A stretch of DNA of 30,241 nt. Source: Bacteroidales bacterium. GTDB taxonomy: Bacteria > Bacteroidota > Bacteroidia > Bacteroidales > UBA4181. The DNA is taken from NCBI GenBank assembly GCA_031287245.1, contig JAITTD010000008.1, forward strand, positions 1-30,241. Direction: 5' to 3'. The notes under the pieces were generated by a model that did not search any database, had not been told where the DNA came from, and saw only the letters and a program-made list of their open reading frames with translations. Below, in pieces: positions 1 through 6,512 of the stretch. How positions within the stretch are numbered: the first letter of the stretch is position 1; every line of letters begins with the position of its first letter. Made by a program: the position numbers and the translations under genes.

Positions 1-86
1 CGAAACGGAAAAACGGAAAAACGAAGGAACGGAAAAACGAAGGAACGGAAAAACGGGGGAACGAAGGAACGATAAAACGGATAAAC
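1..86. repeat. Purine-rich short tandem repeat array
   Basis: Almost pure A/G with interspersed C, built from ACGGAAAA- and ACGAAGGA-type words. A 16-nt unit (ACGAAGGAACGGAAAA) is repeated exactly at 21-36 and 37-52, with degenerate copies on both sides. No gene is apparent. The array may continue beyond the left edge of the window. Confidence 0.85.
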
Positions 87-198
87 AATGAATCACAATG
101 AATCACCATCGAATCACAATGAATCACCATCGAACCACAATGAATCACAATCTATCACAATGAATCACAATCTATCACAATGAATCACAATCTATCAC
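87..198. repeat. AATCACAAT-type tandem repeat array
   Basis: About ten degenerate copies of a 10-11 nt word (AATCACAATG, AATCACCATCG, ATCACAATCT), which combine into higher-order units of 20-21 nt. The 20-nt unit AATGAATCACAATCTATCAC recurs three times at the right end. The same words reappear at 4920-5010. No coding potential was recognised. Confidence 0.85.
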
Positions 199-207
199 TC
201 CTGTGTC

Positions 208-269
208 GTTCTCCCGTTTCCCCCTTTCTCCGTTTCCCCCTTTCTCCCGTTTCTCCGTTTCTCCCTTTC
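208..269. repeat. Pyrimidine-rich array facing the purine array
   Basis: Composed of CCGTTTC, CCCCTTTCT and CTCCGTTT words. This is roughly the reverse complement of the purine array at 1-86, so the two flank the AATCAC array in inverted orientation. The array runs right up to the porQ stop codon (268-270, read on the minus strand). Confidence 0.75.
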
Positions 270-1272
270 ACCTCGTATTCAAATCCACACTAATGGCGAA
301 ATGATTGGATGCGCCTGCCAGATGCCAGCGCGAGCGTGCATAATCAATATGGAAACGCGATACATGAATGCCGGCGCCCCACGAAAACCCTACCATTCCT
401 GTGTGCGAAGGCGCTTTCATCTCCTGTCGACGCTGGTAGTTGTAGCCTCCCCGCAGTACCAATCCCTTGAAGGGCAAACATTCCACACCCAACACGATAT
501 GCCGCATCAGTTCGTCGGCATACAATCCGATGCCGTGTTTTTCGTTCGCTTCCGCATCGGCGCCGCCCAAGCGACTTTCCAAATGCTGAAAGACCAACGA
601 AAGACGAAAGGGCGCGTGCTGCAACCTTTGCGAAAGCCCTAACTGCAACTCAAATGGGACAGACTCTCTCCCATTCTCCGCGTAGGCAGTCAATTGCGTA
701 CCCACATTGCGCACCACCAAGGCGGCAGTAAACAATTTATCGGGATGTTGATAGGTAACACCGGCATCTGCCAGTAATCCAAAGGATGAATAGCGCTCAA
801 AGACAGACAGCAGAGGCTTCACGTTGGCTCCCACCATCAATGTGCTGTCCAACCAAGGCAGACGACGTGAGTAAGTGAGATTGAAGGCATATTCGGCAGC
901 CGTGAACTCGCCGGTAATCATGCCCAGCATATCGGCTTCCGTAAAACGCCCGTAGTTGACGTAATGGACGCCCAATGCAAAGTTATTTTGTCGGTATGAG
1001 CGGGCATAAGCCGCATAGCCGAAGTTGATTCCCGCAAAAAAATACACATAATTGAGCGACATAATATTGCTCGAAGCGCTGTCCAACAAAGCAGGATTGT
1101 AAAACGCCATGGCAGGATTGGCATCGGGCACGGCAATCATTTCACCACCCAAGGCGGCTACCTGCGGCGACGGCGTCAGGTCAAGAAACCTGTACGTTGC
1201 TCTTCCTCCTACCTGTGCCTGCAAGCCGACAGAGAGAAAAAGGAAGACCGGAAAAATGAAACAATCTTTCAT
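268..1272 (-). CDS. porQ: Type IX secretion system protein PorQ
   Basis: Predicted outer-membrane barrel protein of the PorQ/PorV-like family, which works in the Bacteroidota type IX secretion system together with PorU, PorV and PorZ in modifying and attaching cargo at the cell surface (family knowledge). The start chosen is the Met at 1272, which leaves a clear signal peptide (KDCFIFPVFLFLSVGLQAQ) and a 334-residue protein. The mature N-terminus carries the hallmark GGRATYRFLDLTPSPQVAALGG stretch (only the start is quoted: GGRATYRFLDL), then an NPAL motif typical of PorV/PorQ proteins. The rest alternates short amphipathic strands, as in an outer-membrane barrel. A TAnnTTTG promoter lies just upstream. 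The 3' end abuts the pyrimidine repeat. Assignment rests on pattern recognition and looks secure. Confidence 0.88.
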   Translation of the reverse strand: MKDCFIFPVFLFLSVGLQAQVGGRATYRFLDLTPSPQVAALGGEMIAVPDANPAMAFYNPALLDSASSNIMSLNYVYFFAGINFGYAAYARSYRQNNFALGVHYVNYGRFTEADMLGMITGEFTAAEYAFNLTYSRRLPWLDSTLMVGANVKPLLSVFERYSSFGLLADAGVTYQHPDKLFTAALVVRNVGTQLTAYAENGRESVPFELQLGLSQRLQHAPFRLSLVFQHLESRLGGADAEANEKHGIGLYADELMRHIVLGVECLPFKGLVLRGGYNYQRRQEMKAPSHTGMVGFSWGAGIHVSRFHIDYARSRWHLAGASNHFAISVDLNTR

Positions 1273-1290
1273 GTACAGCCAATATTTTGA

Positions 1291-1320
1291 CAAAAGTATG
1301 AATTTTTTGTCAGATCCCAA
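1291..1320 (-). promoter_or_regulatory. Bacteroidetes-type promoter of porQ
   Basis: On the minus strand a -7 box TACTTTTG (1291-1298) fits TAnnTTTG and is preceded by TTG (1318-1320) with a 19-nt spacer. It lies about 20 nt upstream of the Met at 1272, which supports that start over the Met at 1323: the upstream Met would place the start codon above the promoter. Confidence 0.6.
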
Positions 1321-1344
1321 CAAGAAAGACCGGCTGCGAAGTTT

Positions 1345-3054
1345 TTACTCCGCATTCCTGAATAACAGCAAGTCTGTCTGTGAAGTGCTGTCAATGTAAT
1401 GCTTCATGCCGATATTTTCCGAACGTCCGCTTGTGATGAACAGGTTTGCCGACTTTGTGTAATGCTCGTCGCGGTTGGCATCCAACAGCAGCAGATAGCC
1501 CATCACGATATTGCCTGCCATTTCCACCAAACGGCGGGCATGGAAATCAAGCCATTCATTGTCTTTCACGTCTGTCACCTGCGTTACGGCGGTTTCATAT
1601 TCAGCGGTCATCTCTTTCAGCGTGGTGCGCAAATTTTCCAGTTCGGGTTTGAGTTCCGTCGTTTCATATACCTCGCGGATATGTTTCAGGTAAGCGCCTG
1701 TTGTCACGCCGCGAATGGCAGCGACTACTTGCAACTGAGTAGTCCCTTCGTAGATGGAAGTGATGCGGGCATCGCGGTAGATGCGTTCTACCGGATAATC
1801 TTTCATGAAGCCCGAACCGCCGTGTATCTGGATGGCATCGTAAGCCAGTTTATTGCAGTATTCGCTTGACATACCTTTCAGCAGAGGCGTGAAAAAGTCG
1901 GCTAATTTCTGATAATATTTCTGTTCCGTCTTTTCTTCCGGCGTGAGCGCACGGTCGGCGGAAATATGTTCCAAAGTCTTGTAAATATCGACAAAACGGC
2001 AGGTTTCGTACAGCAATGTACGCGAGGCGTCCAATTTGGACTTCATATTGGCAAGCATTTCATACACTGCGGGGAATTGGATGATGGTTTTGCCAAACTG
2101 TTTGCGTTCTTTGGCGTAAGCCAGCGCTTCGCGGTAAGCGGCTTCCGAAACGCCCACCGATTGGGCACCAATTCCCAGACGTGCGCCGTTCATCAGCGCC
2201 ATTACGTACTTGATAAGTCCCAAGCGGCGCGAGCCCACCAGTTCAGCCGGTGCATCCTTGAACACCAATTCGCAGGTAGGCGAGCCTTTGATACCCATTT
2301 TATGCTCAATGCGGCGTACTTTCACCGCCATGTGGGCACGATCATAAATGAACATGGACAATCCGCGACCGTCGGAGGTGCCTTCTTCGGAACGGGCTAA
2401 AACAAGGGATATATTGCCGTCGCCATTGGTGATGAAGCGCTTGACACCGTTGAGCACCCACGAACCGTCCGGTTTCTGGGTGGCTTTCAGTTGCACAGCC
2501 TGCAAATCGGAACCGGCGTCGGGTTCGGTGAGGCTCATGGCACAGGTTTCGCCTTTGCACACACGTGGAAGATAGTGTTGTTTCTGCGCTTCGTCGGCAA
2601 ACTCGCTGATCGTTTCGGCACAGTCCTGCAATCCCCAAATATTCACAAATCCGGCATCGGCACGCGACACAATGTCGGCAGCCATTGAGTAAGGAACAAT
2701 GGACATATTCAGTCCGCCAAATCTGCGCGGCAAAGTGAGTCCCATCAAGTTTGCTTTGCGCAGCGCATCAAGGTTTTCCTGCGTGCCGCGGGCATATATC
2801 ACGTGATTATCCACCACCTGCGGACCCTCAGCATCCACCGACTCGGCATTGACGGCTACTATGTCGCCGCAAATCTCACCAATGACTTCCAAAGTCTTGT
2901 CATAACTGTCTATGGCGTCTTCATAATTGAAAGGCGCATAATCAAACCTGTCTTTTTCAGAATAATTGTTTTCGCGTAATTCAATGATCCTCTTCATCAA
3001 CGGATGGGTGAGGTGAAACTTTAAATCGCGGTTGTCGCTATAATAATTAGCCAT
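1345..3054 (-). CDS. Acyl-CoA dehydrogenase family protein (long form)
   Basis: FAD enzyme expected to oxidise an acyl-CoA to the 2,3-enoyl-CoA, passing electrons to an electron-transfer flavoprotein. The Met at 3054 is chosen (MANYYSDN), giving 569 residues; the upstream Met at 3123 lies above the promoter. Visible motifs: the acyl-CoA dehydrogenase signature CAMSLTEPDAGSDL near residues 171-184, KRFITNG at 205-211, RKQFGKTI at 317-324, HGGSGFMKDYPVERIYRDAR at 411-430, and SIYEGTTQLQ with the presumed catalytic Glu at 436. The C-terminal extension of about 120 residues is longer than in a 380-residue short-chain enzyme and matches the long Bacteroidota type. The usual partners etfA/etfB are not next to it here. 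Substrate is unknown. Confidence 0.88.
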   Translation of the reverse strand: MANYYSDNRDLKFHLTHPLMKRIIELRENNYSEKDRFDYAPFNYEDAIDSYDKTLEVIGEICGDIVAVNAESVDAEGPQVVDNHVIYARGTQENLDALRKANLMGLTLPRRFGGLNMSIVPYSMAADIVSRADAGFVNIWGLQDCAETISEFADEAQKQHYLPRVCKGETCAMSLTEPDAGSDLQAVQLKATQKPDGSWVLNGVKRFITNGDGNISLVLARSEEGTSDGRGLSMFIYDRAHMAVKVRRIEHKMGIKGSPTCELVFKDAPAELVGSRRLGLIKYVMALMNGARLGIGAQSVGVSEAAYREALAYAKERKQFGKTIIQFPAVYEMLANMKSKLDASRTLLYETCRFVDIYKTLEHISADRALTPEEKTEQKYYQKLADFFTPLLKGMSSEYCNKLAYDAIQIHGGSGFMKDYPVERIYRDARITSIYEGTTQLQVVAAIRGVTTGAYLKHIREVYETTELKPELENLRTTLKEMTAEYETAVTQVTDVKDNEWLDFHARRLVEMAGNIVMGYLLLLDANRDEHYTKSANLFITSGRSENIGMKHYIDSTSQTDLLLFRNAE

Positions 3055-3081
3055 TTTCTTATCTATTATAATTTGAGGGCG

Positions 3082-3089
3082 CAAAGGTA
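3082..3089 (-). promoter_or_regulatory. -7 box of the acyl-CoA dehydrogenase gene
   Basis: TACCTTTG on the minus strand fits TAnnTTTG and lies 28 nt upstream of the start at 3054. No clear TTG element at the expected distance. Confidence 0.5.
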
Positions 3090-3120
3090 AGCCAAAATTT
3101 TTAATGTGAAAAATAAATTG

Positions 3121-3170
3121 CAACGGACGAACGGATGAAAGGATAAACGAATGAACGGATAAAGGGACAA
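3121..3170. repeat. Short purine-rich degenerate repeat
   Basis: Several copies of ACGGATGAA / ACGGATAAA / ACGAATGAA words in a row. They are related in style to the array at 1-86 and to the GAACGGATGAACGG sequence at the 3' end of ribH. Intergenic. Confidence 0.6.
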
Positions 3171-3204
3171 AAGAATAAAAATTACATATTCATTAATTAA
3201 TGTT

Positions 3205-3212
3205 TATTTTTG
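3205..3212 (+). promoter_or_regulatory. -7 box upstream of the membrane-fusion lipoprotein
   Basis: TATTTTTG matches TAnnTTTG and lies 77 nt upstream of the ATG at 3289. A -33 TTG is not evident. Confidence 0.45.
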
Positions 3213-3288
3213 CAAAATTATCGGATGTTGTTAATTCCTTACGGGAGGTTGAGGCTGTACATCCGATAGTCATTAAAAAAGAAACAGC

Positions 3289-3975
3289 ATGAGGACAAGA
3301 TTTTTTTTATGCATTGGTATGATTGGACTAACGGCATCCTGCCTGCGGAACAAGGCGGAACATGATGCTTCCGGTATTTTTGAAGCCACCGAAGTGACCG
3401 TGTTGGCTGAAACGTCCGGAAGATTGGCTGAGTTGGATATAAAAAAAGGCGCTAAACTGACAGCAGGACAAGCGGTAGGATATGTGGACAGCGCCCTGTT
3501 GTACCTGAAAAAGATGCAGTTGACAGCAGCACAAAGGGCGATGGCAGCACGTGACGAAGACATCTCTGTTTACAGCGCAGAGATGGAACAGGTAAACGAC
3601 TTGTTGGCAAAATGCCGCATCGTAAATCCTGTGGAAGGCGTGGTGTTGGGTAAATATGTCGAAGCCATGGATATGGTCGCAACGGGTACGCCTTTATACA
3701 GGATAGCGGACACAAAACAATTGTTTTTACTGGCATACATAGTATCAGAACGGCGTGAATATTTGCAAACAGGGAAAAAAGCAAGGGTATATCTTACACA
3801 GAACAACACAGAAAAGGTTTTTGAAGGAACGGTAGCATGGATTTCCGACAAGGCTGAACCTGTCCAAAACACAGACAAAGGCAAAACCTCAGCCTATGCG
3901 GTCAAAATTGCGGTGGACAATCCGGACGGAACGCTAAAAGCCGGTATGCGCGGCGGAGTGGACTTTTCCAAATGA
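3289..3975 (+). CDS. Shortened HlyD-family membrane-fusion lipoprotein
   Basis: Periplasmic adaptor subunit of the kind that links an inner-membrane ABC exporter to a TolC-like channel. A lipoprotein signal is visible: a hydrophobic stretch followed by TASC, with the lipidated Cys at residue 18. The first biotinyl-lipoyl half (GIFEATEVTVLAETSGRLAE to GQAVGYVDS, about 29-68) and the second half plus barrel (CRIVNPVEGVVLGKYVEA onward, to MRGGVDF) are both present. Only about 40 residues lie between them. Relatives carry a coiled-coil hairpin of around 100 or more residues there, and full proteins are near 300 residues; this one is 228. No ABC ATPase, permease or TolC gene is adjacent, although these normally sit in the same operon. 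The reading frame is intact, so it may be a shortened functional adaptor or a remnant of a lost exporter operon. Confidence 0.8.
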   Translation: MRTRFFLCIGMIGLTASCLRNKAEHDASGIFEATEVTVLAETSGRLAELDIKKGAKLTAGQAVGYVDSALLYLKKMQLTAAQRAMAARDEDISVYSAEMEQVNDLLAKCRIVNPVEGVVLGKYVEAMDMVATGTPLYRIADTKQLFLLAYIVSERREYLQTGKKARVYLTQNNTEKVFEGTVAWISDKAEPVQNTDKGKTSAYAVKIAVDNPDGTLKAGMRGGVDFSK

Positions 3976-4026
3976 ATTACAGTGTTACGACCTGACAGTG
4001 CTTCCCTGTCAAGATCGTTGCAATTC

Positions 4027-4057
4027 ATTAATAATTAACCATTAATAATTAACCATT
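4027..4057. repeat. Two 14-nt direct repeats (ATTAATAATTAACC)
   Basis: Perfect copies at 4027-4040 and 4041-4054, followed by ATT. A 19-nt reverse-complement match lies at 8615-8634, downstream of the M3 peptidase gene. Confidence 0.7.
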
Positions 4058-4058
4058 A

Positions 4059-4781
4059 TCATTCTATGTCGGGGAATATGCTTGCGTATTTGCCGAAATA
4101 GAAGGTAAAATTGGCAAAAAACTGATTGCTTTTCAACTTCTTGTCGTAAGTAATACCGGTCTTTTTGTAAAATACCAGGTCGGATAAGCCGTAATTGTAA
4201 CCCAGCATCACCTGAAAGCGTGAAACCTGTACTCCTGCACCAAGGCCAACACCATATTGAAATCTCGAATGGATTTTCTGGCTGCTTGTGTTTTCGTATT
4301 TCAGTTTCTTTTGATTGTCAGGCGTTTTTACCTTGTTGTTGAGCATATATTTTTGCCGTCCGCTCAATCCATAGTCAAAATAAGGTCCTGCCTGAAAGAC
4401 AATGTAAGGAATCCCTACTTTCAATTTGTATTGCGCATTAACAGGTACCTGAATATGGTAGAAATTAAACTTTCGCGTTGCCTTAGGTCCATCTGCAGTA
4501 CTTTGATTGTAATTATCCTGAAAACCATGCGAGGTGAAGGTGGCAGCCGCCTGCAAAAAGAAGGTTTCCGACTCATTCAGGGGAAACTCTCCCGTCAATC
4601 CGCCTTGAAAGCCTGAAATCATAGACCATTTATGATTTACCCCGCCCGAAATGGGTGGACCCGTAACACCATGAACGCCGCTCAGATTATATCCGCCCGT
4701 GATGCCGATTCGGGTTTGTGCTTGTGTTCCAACTGTGAAAATCAGAACGATAACAAAGAAAAAAAATGTTTTTTTTAACAT
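4059..4781 (-). CDS. Outer-membrane beta-barrel protein (PorT/OMP_b-brl type)
   Basis: Small predicted outer-membrane barrel of the group common in Bacteroidota. The Met at 4781 is chosen because it begins a textbook signal peptide (MLKKTFFFFVIVLIFTVGTQ, cleaved after AQA-like residues) and because promoter and terminator signals lie directly upstream; earlier in-frame Mets fall inside those. The mature part (about 220 residues) has alternating aromatic strands such as RIGITGGYNLSG, YKLKVGIPYIVFQAGPYFDY and RFQVMLGYNYGLSDL, and ends with a strand rich in Phe/Tyr (FANFTFYFGKY), typical of barrel closure. No enzymatic motif is visible. Specific function is unknown. It has its own promoter and so is probably not co-transcribed with enolase. 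Confidence 0.8.
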   Translation of the reverse strand: MLKKTFFFFVIVLIFTVGTQAQTRIGITGGYNLSGVHGVTGPPISGGVNHKWSMISGFQGGLTGEFPLNESETFFLQAAATFTSHGFQDNYNQSTADGPKATRKFNFYHIQVPVNAQYKLKVGIPYIVFQAGPYFDYGLSGRQKYMLNNKVKTPDNQKKLKYENTSSQKIHSRFQYGVGLGAGVQVSRFQVMLGYNYGLSDLVFYKKTGITYDKKLKSNQFFANFTFYFGKYASIFPDIE

Positions 4782-4814
4782 ACAATAATAAAAATATTCA
4801 TTTAAAAAACGGTA

Positions 4815-4846
4815 CAAACGTAGTGAAAGTATTTGGCATTTACAAA
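4815..4846 (-). promoter_or_regulatory. Promoter of the beta-barrel gene
   Basis: On the minus strand TTTG (4843-4846), a 20-nt spacer and TACGTTTG (4815-4822) fit the Bacteroidetes consensus very well. The start codon is 34 nt below the -7 box. The -33 element overlaps the end of the enolase terminator. Confidence 0.7.
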
Positions 4847-4872
4847 AAAATACTGCCTTCGCAGTATTTTTT
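4844..4872 (-). terminator. Rho-independent terminator downstream of eno (may act on both strands)
   Basis: Perfect 12-bp stem AAAAAATACTGC / GCAGTATTTTTT (4845-4856 and 4861-4872) with a CTTC loop. It reads out into a T-run on the minus strand and also ends in T6 on the plus strand. It lies between the eno stop and the promoter of the next gene. Confidence 0.75.
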
Positions 4873-4873
4873 A

Positions 4874-4901
4874 ATTGACAATTGACAATTGAAAGTTGAC
4901 A
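4874..4901. repeat. Heptamer repeat (ATTGACA, four units)
   Basis: ATTGACA at 4874-4880 and 4881-4887, then the variants ATTGAAA and GTTGACA. It directly follows the terminator. Confidence 0.7.
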
Positions 4902-4919
4902 ATTCTTTGTCAAACAACA

Positions 4920-5049
4920 ATATAACCATTTATCACAACCTATCACAATTGAATCACAATTGAATCACAATTTATCACAATTGAATCGCAATTGAATCAC
5001 AATCTATAACTATTTATAACCATTTATAACCATTTATAACCATTTATAA
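4920..5049. repeat. AATCACAATT and TATAACCATT repeat cluster
   Basis: Degenerate copies of AATCACAATTG / ATCACAATTT (about 4930-5005), followed by at least five copies of TATAACCATT or TATAACTATT up to the enolase stop codon. The AATCACAAT words match those at 87-198. No gene is apparent in this stretch. Confidence 0.8.
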
Positions 5050-6342
5050 CTATTTGTAACAATATTTATACTCCTTGCCCAAATACCGTGCTTCCTTGCC
5101 CAAGCCTTCCTCAATGCGAAGCAATTGATTGTACTTGGCAATCCTGTCCGAACGGGAAGCGGAACCGGTTTTGATTAAGCCGGTATTCAGCGCTACGGCG
5201 AGATCAGCTATGGTGGTATCTTCCGATTCGCCCGAACGATGGCTCATAATGGCGGTGTAGGATGCACGATAAGCCATATTCACGGCATCAATGGTTTCGG
5301 TGAGCGAGCCAATCTGGTTTACTTTCACCAAAATGGAATTGGCAACCTTCTTTTCGATGCCCACAGCAAGCCGTTGAGTGTTGGTAACGAACAAATCATC
5401 GCCAACCAACTGCACTTTGCTTCCGATGGTGTCGGTAATCAGTTTCCAGCCGTCCCAGTCATCTTCTGCCATACCGTCTTCGATAGAGATGATGGGGTAT
5501 TTACTCGTCCAGTTTTTCCAATAGTCCACCATTTGTGCAGCGGTCAGTTTGTCACCATTGGATTTCTTGAAATGATACAGATTTTCATCTTCGAGGTAAT
5601 ACTCGGACGAAGCGGGGTCAAGCGCCAGATAAATGTCTTCACCTGGTTTATAGCCGGCCTTTTCGATGGCTTGCAGGATGACAGTGACCGCCTCTTCGTT
5701 CGATTTCAGGTTGGGTGCAAAACCGCCTTCATCGCCTACATTGGTGGAATAGCCGCCGTCTTTCAACACCGATTTCAGGTGGTGGAACACTTCCGAACCC
5801 ATCCGCAACGCTTCGTGGAAATTGGGTGCACCGACAGGCATAATCATAAATTCCTGAAAGTCGATGCTATTATCGGCGTGTGAACCGCCATTGAGGATGT
5901 TCATCATCGGAACAGGCAGCGTATTGGCGTTGACGCCGCCTACGTAGCGGTACAGTTCCTGTCCTGTCAGTTCGGCAGCCGCCCTTGCCACTGCCAATGA
6001 TACGCCCAAAATGGCGTTTGCGCCTAATTTGCTTTTGTTGGGCGTGCCGTCCAATTCGAGCATCGCCGCATCAATGGCGTTCTGGTCTGTGACATACATA
6101 CCTGCCAACTCATCGTTCAGCAAGGTATTGACGTGATTCACCGCTTTCAGTACGCCTTTGCCAAGATAGCGACTCTTGTCTCCATCACGCAGTTCTACTG
6201 CTTCATGCACGCCGGTGGATGCTCCCGAAGGAACAATGGCGCGACCAATAGTGCCGCCTGCCGTTAATACTTCCACTTCAACAGTGGGATTGCCGCGGGA
6301 ATCAAGCACCTCGCGACCAATTATTTTTACGATACGTCCCAT
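5050..6342 (-). CDS. eno: Enolase (phosphopyruvate hydratase)
   Basis: Glycolytic enzyme that interconverts 2-phosphoglycerate and phosphoenolpyruvate in the cytoplasm, Mg-dependent. Its 430 residues match the family length. Visible landmarks: REVLDSRGNPTVEVEV at the N-terminus, the substrate-loop residues GASTG, NGGSHADNSIDFQEFMI, LALDPASSEYY with a Mg ligand Asp, SIEDGMAEDDWDGW with a Mg-ligand Glu, VGDDLFVTN, and the family signature ILVKVNQIGSLTET followed by MSHRSGESED. The start at 6342 (MGRIVKIIGREVLDSRG) is the only sensible one. A TATATTTG -7 box lies upstream and a strong terminator downstream, which points to a single-gene transcript. Confidence 0.98.
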   Translation of the reverse strand: MGRIVKIIGREVLDSRGNPTVEVEVLTAGGTIGRAIVPSGASTGVHEAVELRDGDKSRYLGKGVLKAVNHVNTLLNDELAGMYVTDQNAIDAAMLELDGTPNKSKLGANAILGVSLAVARAAAELTGQELYRYVGGVNANTLPVPMMNILNGGSHADNSIDFQEFMIMPVGAPNFHEALRMGSEVFHHLKSVLKDGGYSTNVGDEGGFAPNLKSNEEAVTVILQAIEKAGYKPGEDIYLALDPASSEYYLEDENLYHFKKSNGDKLTAAQMVDYWKNWTSKYPIISIEDGMAEDDWDGWKLITDTIGSKVQLVGDDLFVTNTQRLAVGIEKKVANSILVKVNQIGSLTETIDAVNMAYRASYTAIMSHRSGESEDTTIADLAVALNTGLIKTGSASRSDRIAKYNQLLRIEEGLGKEARYLGKEYKYCYK

Positions 6343-6375
6343 AAAATTTAGAATTTTCAGATTATTTTCAAGTCA

Positions 6376-6383
6376 CAAATATA
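6376..6383 (-). promoter_or_regulatory. -7 box of eno
   Basis: TATATTTG on the minus strand (TAnnTTTG), 34 nt above the start codon. No TTG at the matching distance. Confidence 0.5.
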
Positions 6384-6512
6384 CATTATATTTTAAGATG
6401 GATGAAAAAACGGCGAATTATTTATGTTTTTTACTGTTTTTGCAAAATAAAAATTGGAACATACCGTTATAAAGGGTATATTTTTAAAATATATCAATCA
6501 AAATAAGCAGTA

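Noticed and set aside
87..198. Regular repeats considered as a CRISPR array
   Set aside because: The units are 10-21 nt and directly adjacent, with no unique spacers of constant length and no cas genes.
3993..4011. Hairpin TGACAG...CTGTCA after the fusion-protein gene, considered as a terminator
   Set aside because: The stem is only 6 bp and no T-run follows on either strand.
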